This document shows, piece by piece, positions 56,966 to 64,000 of a stretch of DNA of 64,000 nt. Within the stretch, counting starts at the first letter, position 1. The number at the start of each line of letters is the position of its first letter. This DNA is from Macrosoma leucophasiata (Eukaryota > Arthropoda > Insecta > Lepidoptera > Hedylidae): the NCBI GenBank assembly GCA_036365455.1, contig JAWQUS010000026.1:16882001-16946000 (forward strand). The letters run 5' to 3'. The translations under genes were made by a program, and so were the position numbers. Under the pieces are notes generated by a model. The model saw only the letters and a list, made by a program, of their open reading frames with translations, was not told where the DNA came from and searched no databases.

Positions 56966-59776
56966 TTATTTATTAGTAATTAATAAGGAGAGTTTTTCTT
57001 TATGCGCTACATTTGATGACCAACGTGGTTGAAACTGAGATAGATACCTATTCAGAACAAATAAAATTGTAAGTTTCTATTAGAATTATCATTCTCAGAT
57101 GTTATTCTATTTATGATAATCACTGAAACTTTATGAATAAATAAAGTAAGATTATCAGAATTAAAAAATCGGAGAAACAAAGATTAAAACGACGAAACTA
57201 AAACAAGGAAATCACAGAAGCCAAAACTTACATAGTCACATGTAATCAAGATTCATGAATAGTCAATTCTTTCCTAGATTAAGGACTCCCAGACTCCCAG
57301 CTAAACCAGCGCCGCGTTCAGTCCACATCATTATTCTGTTTCGGAATAATTTGTTTAAACAGCGCGAGAACAAAAATCGACGAGCGAGACCAAGCGAACT
57401 TGTTTGTTGTGACCACACGTAATTACATTACACCGTCCACCTTATTTACTAGATTTGTTTGTATAGTTAACAAACACACGATTCGGGAATTGCATTTGCG
57501 TTCGCTACCGCCTTTATAATGGTGAGTCATTGTCATCATTATTTCAGGCAAAAGACGTCCATTACTCTCCAGGTCTCTTCCAAAAATGCGAAAAGAACCA
57601 ATCCTGGGTTGATCTCAGAGCGCAGCCCTATAATTATAGGGAGCCTAAATTAGTGGTACTCAATCTGGTGCAAGGTATCGCATAAAATATTCTGACGCGC
57701 TCGAGTAAATCCAATAAATCTCTTAAGCTGCCTAACTATTAATAATAATGGTTGTTGCTATATCCTGATCATATTAAAATGTATGCTTCTATCGCTATTG
57801 GCACAGAGACAAAATTGTCGAATATAACCGGGTACGGGCGGAATAACTTATCTGGATTGAAGCCTTTGATCTTCATGGGGAGGGATAACATGAAAGGCAT
57901 GTTACACTGCTGACGTCATTATTTTGTTTTAGGATATTTTTAGCCTTTATTTCTTTATCTCTGGCATTATAAACAGCGCTGGCTGTGATATGAAATTTAA
58001 AAATCAAGATCGAGTGGATCAATTTTTTTCGAAGGCAGTTGCAGACAAGGCGCATTACACCTATACCAGTATTTACAGGAACAGTACCATAGGTACAAGT
58101 ACATTAGGCGTGTCACCTAAGCAACATTTTACCTCTAACTGCGTCTGTAAATAAAAGACTTGCGCGAAAGAAAGAGAGACCCAATATCGGTACGAGCTTT
58201 ACGTTTCAAGGAGAGTTACTGAGGGGCTACCGTTTTTTAATTGTCCACCCACCAGTTGGCGCCTCTGAGAGTGAGGTCCTGAAGTATAGCTGTCAAAGTT
58301 TGTCATTATGGCGTTACCATATCATTATTAGATTAGTCAGTAAGATAAACATTGTCCCTAATCAGTTAAACTCTCTATTCGTATGATTACGTGATTGTTA
58401 ATTTGTCTCATTTTATTATTATTTACCTTTTCTCAGTCTCACGAACCCTCATTGTAAATAAACATCCTCATTAGAACATAGGTAAACATTCCTTCCTCTT
58501 TCTAATTACCTTGGAAATTTCCCAGTGTCACACATTTACAGTACATTGTATTTTCGAACTTTTATTTTCAGTTGATTAATCAGTGACTATACTAGCCCAT
58601 TTTTATTTGTAACAAAATCCAGTGAGACGATCGCTTTGAGAACCTTATATTAACATCAAATAATTACAAATTGTTTACTACTTCCAAAGCAACATTCATT
58701 GAGAAATAGGAAAATATAAATAGACATCCACTTTCAGAACGGCGTCTTATGGTAAACCAATCTAACTTTGTGGTAAAAACAGATTGCGCTGAGCGAATCA
58801 CAGATCGAAGGAAGCTGTCAGCTGTCACGCGTCAGTTCCTTTGTGGTCGTTAGCAATCCCCTTTGTTTTGTTTGTGTTTGTACTGTTTTTTTCAGTGATG
58901 GAATAAGTTCATGAAAATAGCGACAAGATTGGAAACAAAAAATAAAACACATGTTTAAATGTATTTTATACACACTATATTACATTTAAACGAAGTTTTA
59001 TTTGCTATATTTAGTAAATTGATAGATAATACGAAATTATTACCCCATGTCGGTTTTTATGGGCATCCTTAATGAAGAAGATTTTTAGAGACTAGGTTAT
59101 CCGAAAATAAAGAAGGTAGGTATGTATTTCAAATTAGAAGCAGTCGAGTGTATAAGCTGTTAAGATAAACACTAAAACATCTACGTAATTCATGCATAGC
59201 AAAACTATGCGTGGCCACGTCCGAGCTTGGTGAATATTCATGTCCACGCGCATGCTGCACTCCCAGTACCGGTTAACAACGGGCAGCGCTAAGATTTCAA
59301 ACAACCGTTATACGGGCAACTTTACCTAACTCACTCAATATTTATGTTTCCCTAATGTAAATTCATACTTCAAATTCTCATCATAGTTTCAAATTAACTT
59401 TGGGCTTCGGTGTAATTTATTTGCTGAACTTCAGAAAGTATCGCTCTCTCTAGGGGAAGTTAGAAATGCATGAAATTTAAAAGTTCTCCTCGGGTCATTC
59501 ATGTTCACGTGAAAAAAGATAGCAATCATACAGAAAGATAGTAATAAAACGGATGAAACAACAACATAAATTAATGAAATTTTGTTTTTAACTTAAAAAA
59601 ATTATAAATTTTCGTAGTGTTTCGTCAAATGCAATCTTCATACAGAGGCTTAAAAATACACAATTTTTCATAGTGTTGGGGTTTCTGCCGTAGACAGCAC
59701 CCTCGGTTGTAGGTTAAGGTTTTTCCTTCAATGGTGAATCTATTGGCGTTATTACGATTCGAGATAATATATTTAC

Positions 59777-60030
59777 AGTACTGAACAATTTATATTGCAC
59801 ATCGAGCCTGCGAAAGAGACGATCGGCTTGTTTCGACTTCGTAGAGCGTTATCTCAGTTGCACACTGCCTACGTAAGCACTGACATTGTTCACCTGTATT
59901 GGTCAAAACTTGATCAAATGGTCGACAAACTTCAAATAGGTATGGTGCAAAAGAGATAACGCTCTACATACCCGAAATAAGCCGGAGTCTCCTTCCTAGG
60001 CTCGATGTGCAATATTTATTGTTGAGCACT
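59777..60030. mobile_element. MITE-4, full length
   Basis: Ends AGTACTGAACAATTTATATT, GCACATCGAGCCTGCGAAAGAGAC and the inverse of AGTGCTCAACAATAAATATT, GCACATCGAGCCTAGGAAGGAGAC. Inner inverted pair TAGAGCGTTATCTC / GAGATAACGCTCTA. No ORF. Confidence 0.75.
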
Positions 60031-60540
60031 CTTAACTTGTTCTTAGTATGTTTTACGCAATCAAATTTTCGACAGAACAACAGATTCAATAAATTAACTC
60101 CTTAATTTCACTAGTGACCTAATTGATTAATCAATTTATTGTCATTTTTTAAAACATATACAATATACAATAATATATATACACAATAATATGTCCTCTA
60201 TTATGTTTAAGGGGGTGAAGGGGTCGAGCCTAATCTCATCTGATCTCACTTAGGGCAGTCGGGGGATCTCGGCAAATATCACGTTATTTGTTTTCGCAGA
60301 ATGAAGGCACAGAAAAAGCAGTGTTAAATAAAGTAAAACATATCCCATAACACCCAGACCACATTATAGCCACATTATAAGTATTGGGCAAGGCATTTTT
60401 TTGAAACGAAGTTCCTTATCGCGCGGTGCGCTTGGCTTGCCATTCGAGCGCAGCGTCACGAGAAATCCTCTCGACACTTTTGCTATAGTGCATAGCGCTC
60501 GGAGAGGGGGCAGGCCGAGTATAGGATTCGACTTATTCGT

Positions 60541-60556
60541 TCTCTTTCTCTCTTTT

Positions 60557-60595
<39 letters not shown>

Positions 60596-60615
60596 TTCTC
60601 TCTCTCTATTTCTCT
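60541..60615. repeat. (TC)n microsatellite
   Basis: An interrupted CT-rich tract; downstream and upstream GC-rich sequence (60415-60660) could be an older repeat, but no family was recognised. Confidence 0.85.
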
Positions 60616-61394
60616 CGACAGTGACAAGCCACGCGACGCGCGCGTTTGCTGTGTATGCGTACATTGTTTTGTCGTGTTCGTGTGTATGTAGTTTTAGTTA
60701 TTTTTAATATTTTTAAAAATAAACAATGGATTGTGAAATTTATTCATGAGAAAATGAAGAGAAACTTCGTTCCAATCGGGTGTCCCACATGTGATACCTC
60801 AGACAGTTTTTCTGCTGTGAATAAATTCAACAAATCTATACTACATACACATATTATTTTGAAAACTGAACATGAAATTGGTGGAATAAATCATTTTCAA
60901 CCATTTTTTATGTAATTGTTGGTGCCCCAACCTTCTCCTTGTCACAAACGTGTAAAATATCAAGCAATTTAAAACAACGTTTCAGAGAACAGGCGTGTTA
61001 TCTGTTTTGGTGACATACGCTCTTAATAAATAGCTTCCAACGACGAATCGAACGACGAACGCACGTGACAAGTCGAACAAGGACGGCGCGGCGGATGTTC
61101 CGTGTAGATAACTGAACGTATTACGCTAAGCTCTCGCCCGTTATGAACGCTTGGTGCTCAAGTACGGATTAAACAGATACATGAATAAGCTTACAAACTA
61201 TGTTTGTTCGTCAGGAACACTGCCCAAACGTTTTATGGCAATTTATTCAAGGATTTTAATAAGTTACAGGTGAAAGAAGGCTTTAAAAGGATTATAAGCT
61301 CAATGTGTTTGTATGTCCGTCTAGGTTTCTTTGTGTTATTTATTTCACCCTGCATTAGGCCTACTTAATAACACAAAAAAAATCATTTTGTTAA

Positions 61395-61551
61395 TGACAT
61401 TCTGCGAAAGTGACTTTTGCAAAAATGACTTTCTGAGAAAATGACTTTTTGCGAAAATGACTTTCTGAGAAAATGACCTTTTGCGAAAATGACTTTCTGC
61501 GAAAGTGACCATTTTTTTCGAGATGACGTTTTGCGAAAGTGACGTTCTGCG
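61395..61551. repeat. Minisatellite of 16-bp TGAC units
   Basis: About ten units of the pattern TGACTTTCTGCGAAAA, mostly 16 bp, with alternating CTGAG and TTGCG variants. Confidence 0.85.
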
Positions 61552-62319
61552 TCAAAACCCTTTCATACACTAACCAATTGTTTTAATTCACAGCTTTTTA
61601 TAAAGTAATAATGTGAGTAGAACTCTTGACAATGTTTGACTTAGCGACAGGTAGATTAGGTAATGTCGTAGAGCAGCGTTTCACATTTGCAGGGTAGGGA
61701 CCCGGTACCGGGCCATCAAAAAAATTACCACATATCCGCCTTGTTTGAAAAATATTGCCTACTATCGGTCGACGCATCCTAAATACTTCTAATAAATGTG
61801 TATTATTTTACCTAATGGAAACAGTTCAGTTTAAAAATATTAACTGGGTCACGAAGGGGCAGTGTGAAAATTACCGGGCTATGGAACAACAATATTTGGG
61901 AAACACTGTCGTAGAGCATACGCCCTCGAGGTCCATCACAATAAAAGTAATCCGGTAATCTTAATGCCTATCCTATACCATTCTTACTTGGGTCATGAAT
62001 TACATATATATTTGATTGCCATTAAGTAAGGTTGTGATTTTGTGACCACTTACATGAATAAATAGAAAAATAAAGTAAATATTTATGGAACATTTGGCAC
62101 ATATCTCAGAGAAACAAATGCTTGCACTTCGATATGGGGAGCTAAAGAAAACAAATCGATCAATGTCAACTTGTAACTTCACCGATAACGAAGTTAAGGA
62201 AATATCATTATGCCAGAATTCATCATTAAAATTTCACATCACGATGTTGATAAATCTTCGCTGACATCTTACAATTCTCGTATCCGCAATGAAATTCATT
62301 AATATAAAATATGTAGTAC

Positions 62320-62475
62320 AGTACTCGACAATTAATATTGCACATCGAGCCTGCGAAAGAGACAATTGGCTTGTTTCGACTACGTAGAGCGTTATCTCTG
62401 TTGCACACTGCCTACGTAAGCACTGACAGTCCGGTATTGGTCAAAACTTGATCAAAATGGTCGACAAACGTCAAA
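62320..62475 (+). repeat. MITE-4, truncated
   Basis: AGTACTCGACAATTAATATTGC to GGTCAAAACTTGATCAAAATGG, parallel to 59777-59930; the second half is missing. Confidence 0.7.
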
Positions 62476-62885
62476 TAAAAGATTTGACAATTTAAATGGG
62501 ATTTAGTTATCCCACTTTCGTTGTGTTCGTTTGAAAAATCGGCTTAAAGGTTTCTTCCCCCCACACCGTATCATGCTATGACCGTGCTAGGAGCGTGTCA
62601 GGCAATAAAAATATTATTTGTATTGAAAAGTATGAGACCATGCCAGCCATACCCACTAGACCGTTCCGACACCGACTGACAACGTCGCGTGCCATACACG
62701 GAGTGTCAAGAATTATCGCCGGTGCCGATACGATACGGTATAATACGCTGTTGATACGTTCTAGTGGACATAGTAGTCCGTATCGAGTTAGTTTCCGCGC
62801 TTTCCCTAGCACAGTCATACGGTGTAGTGGTCAGAAACCTTAAAAGGCAAAATGAGTGTCTCACTAATCTGGAGAGAGAACTTAC

Positions 62886-63006
62886 ATCATTTGTGGAGAC
62901 GAACCAGGCCATCTCCGTACTGGAGGCCAGCTGCCCGTTCACCAGGCATTTGATTTCGCTCTTCGTCCATCTGTTGTATATGTACACCACCGCTATCGCG
63001 TACCAT
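62886..63006 (-). CDS. rg: rg exon: LamG-like domain, KWY..IYNRW segment
   Basis: It encodes 40 full codons beginning [13 protein letters not shown] and ending FVSTND, with one leading base that completes a Lys/Arg codon from an upstream exon outside the window. The family has KWYMISVVHIYNRW and a GQL..MAW..NTND strand pattern at this place, here seen as [19 protein letters not shown]. This is the middle of the concanavalin-A/laminin-G-like beta sandwich near the N-terminus. The acceptor is TGCAG and the donor GTAAGT. The next exon is 10 kb downstream and joins as [10 protein letters not shown]. Confidence 0.96.
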
Positions 63007-64000
63007 CTGCATTGGAATGGACATTTTGTATATAAATTGAGTTCTGCAAATTTGAGAGAACGCCATACTATCAATAAAGAAGAGACAAAACTTTAAATAT
63101 GACTTAAATTTTCTACATAAATTATAAAAAACTTAGGGTACAGGGTACTACTTCTTCCTGGATGCGATCCCCGAGTCGGGTGGTTGCTATTTTGATTTTT
63201 CCATATTTCGGAAGATTCCTTCAACCACCTTGCAGATCGCTAATGCCACATAGAATGAGATTATACAATACATTTGCATTTACGCTTGAATTCATGGATT
63301 AACTTCTGCCTACTACTTCTGGAAATACCGCGTGATGTAACGTAACTAAAAAAGGAATATATACAAATGATGCATTCGTTAAGACTGTATAAAACAATGC
63401 AAAGGATTATGTCTTCATGTTTATTAGTCATTATTTACTATCTACAATATTTTACATCTGCAAATAATTTACTTTTTCTATAATTTTAAAATATTATAAG
63501 ACAAGACAACATTCCTAAGATACCTAGCTCTCATGACTTAGTATGAGTTTGCAAATTGTTCAGCTCAGTTCTGAGCGTGTTTAGCTTGGGCATAGTTTCG
63601 ACAACATCTCAGACTATCATGTCAAAGCATAACACAATCAAACTTTGACTTGCAGTTCATCTTGCAGTAATCTTACCTGCCTCACGATGTCAGGGAACTT
63701 TACGCTTATTCAAAATCAATCGAATATAGCAACACTAGCGTCCCGCCGCGGCTTCGCCGGGTAGCATTATACATTATTATATTGTGGGGACGCGCCCGCC
63801 TTTGACAAAAACCGTGATATCTCGGTGAATATAAGTACGATATTGATTAATTCTTTAGAATGCCCTCTTTCCAAAATTTCAAACAGGAACAAAATCCGTT
63901 ACCGACTTTCCGAGATTAACGTTAGCTTTATTAGACACACAGAAAAAAGTAAAAGAAAGAAAATACATATTACGTAGAGAAGTGTTGATGACACCGGTGG
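63007..64000. other. Right edge, presumed rg intron
   Basis: It holds a decayed SINE-1 (63155-63350) and a Helitron-like end (63737-63965, CTAGCGTCCCGCCGCGGCTT). The exon that should end in AA| to join the 62886-63006 exon was not found, so it lies beyond the window. Confidence 0.65.
63155..63350 (+). repeat. SINE-1, decayed
   Basis: GATGCGATCCCCGAGTCGGG, TTTGATTTTTCCATATTTCGG, GCTTGAATTCATGGATTAAC, TTCTGCCTACTACTTCTGG. Matches the family in order, with many changes. Confidence 0.6.

Larger units (their letters stand above)
52832..62885. other. rg intron of 10 kb with LINEs, SINE and MITEs
   Basis: It holds a hairpin plus SINE-2-like module (52970-53120), a LINE fragment (53540-54180), REP-1 (54494-54775), REP-2 (54895-55220), SINE-1 split by a LINE (55911-56965), MITE-4 (59777-60030 and 62320-62475), a (TC)n tract (60541-60615) and a TGAC minisatellite (61395-61551). 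57000-59770 and 60620-61390 show no recognised element. Confidence 0.75.
1..63006 (-). other. rg: rugose/neurobeachin locus, internal part (gene span)
   Basis: Twenty firm exon positions, plus one doubtful, encode a collinear neurobeachin protein on the minus strand, entering from beyond the right edge and leaving at the left edge. Neurobeachin is a very large cytoplasmic scaffold of the BEACH family, linked to vesicle trafficking at the trans-Golgi and synapse; the fly orthologue rugose was described as the A-kinase anchor AKAP550. Seen here: half of the LamG-like domain, the alpha-solenoid, the divergent RII-binding region and the following helical block. The catalytic-sounding core (PH-BEACH-WD40) is not in the window. 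The identification rests on recalled family sequence: long conserved stretches such as [31 protein letters not shown] and [16 protein letters not shown]. Every intron between firm exons is GT-AG and keeps frame. Confidence 0.97.

Noticed and set aside
60401..60691. ORF over a CT-rich tract with upstream GC-rich sequence
   Set aside because: The peptide is dominated by (FSLSLS)n from the (TC)n microsatellite; no promoter or gene could be supported.
61395..61551. Regular short repeats resembling a CRISPR array
   Set aside because: No unique spacers, the units are contiguous and diverged, and the genome is eukaryotic.
63671..63720. Donor-like CAG|GTAAGA preceded by KFPDIVRQ on the minus strand
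   Set aside because: An in-frame stop lies just upstream, there is no good acceptor, and the phase does not fit the next exon, which needs two leading bases of a Lys/Arg codon.

Overview
The window is AT-rich animal DNA. It reads as lepidopteran, probably a moth: the repeats include short tRNA-headed SINEs, Helitron-like elements ending in CTAG|T, a repeated CCCACTGCTGGGC module and many small inverted-repeat MITEs, all in or between short exons of one intron-rich gene. Species cannot be fixed from the sequence alone.

One protein-coding gene is visible, and it fills the window on the minus strand. It is rugose/neurobeachin (rg, Nbea), a giant BEACH-family scaffold and A-kinase anchoring protein. 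Read from right to left, the exons encode the second half of the concanavalin-A-like (LamG) domain (62.9 and 52.7 kb), an alternatively spliced linker (51.3 and 50.7 kb), the conserved alpha-solenoid (32.1 to 12.7 kb, eleven exons), a 519-codon acidic low-complexity exon with candidate PKA-RII helices (12.5 to 11.0 kb), and a second conserved helical block (10.3 to 3.9 kb). All consecutive exons join in frame at GT-AG sites. This gives about 1,420 recognisable residues. The first exons lie beyond the right edge; DUF1088, PH-BEACH, BEACH and WD40 lie beyond the left edge.

The most interesting part of the gene is 50.65 to 51.36 kb. One exon has two in-frame donors, one ending at ..NHKR and one 81 codons further at ..ACKR. 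Just downstream lies a paralogous exon (QFRFDAEC instead of QFRFDNEC) in the same phase. This predicts at least three forms of the linker after the lectin-like domain.

The introns, up to 18 kb long, are packed with mobile elements. Target-site duplications show several nested insertions: an RNase-H-bearing LINE inside a SINE at 55.9-57.0 kb, and two different SINEs inside two neighbouring copies of one MITE at 22.5-23.3 kb. A LINE at 13.4 kb shares its 3' tail with the commonest SINE, which suggests a SINE/LINE partnership. Two retroposon junctions (56.15 and 14.4 kb) are snap-back hairpins turning at a small palindrome. A 621-bp inverted-repeat element at 46 kb carries a two-unit minisatellite. 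No other host gene, convincing tRNA gene, rRNA or CRISPR array is supported.
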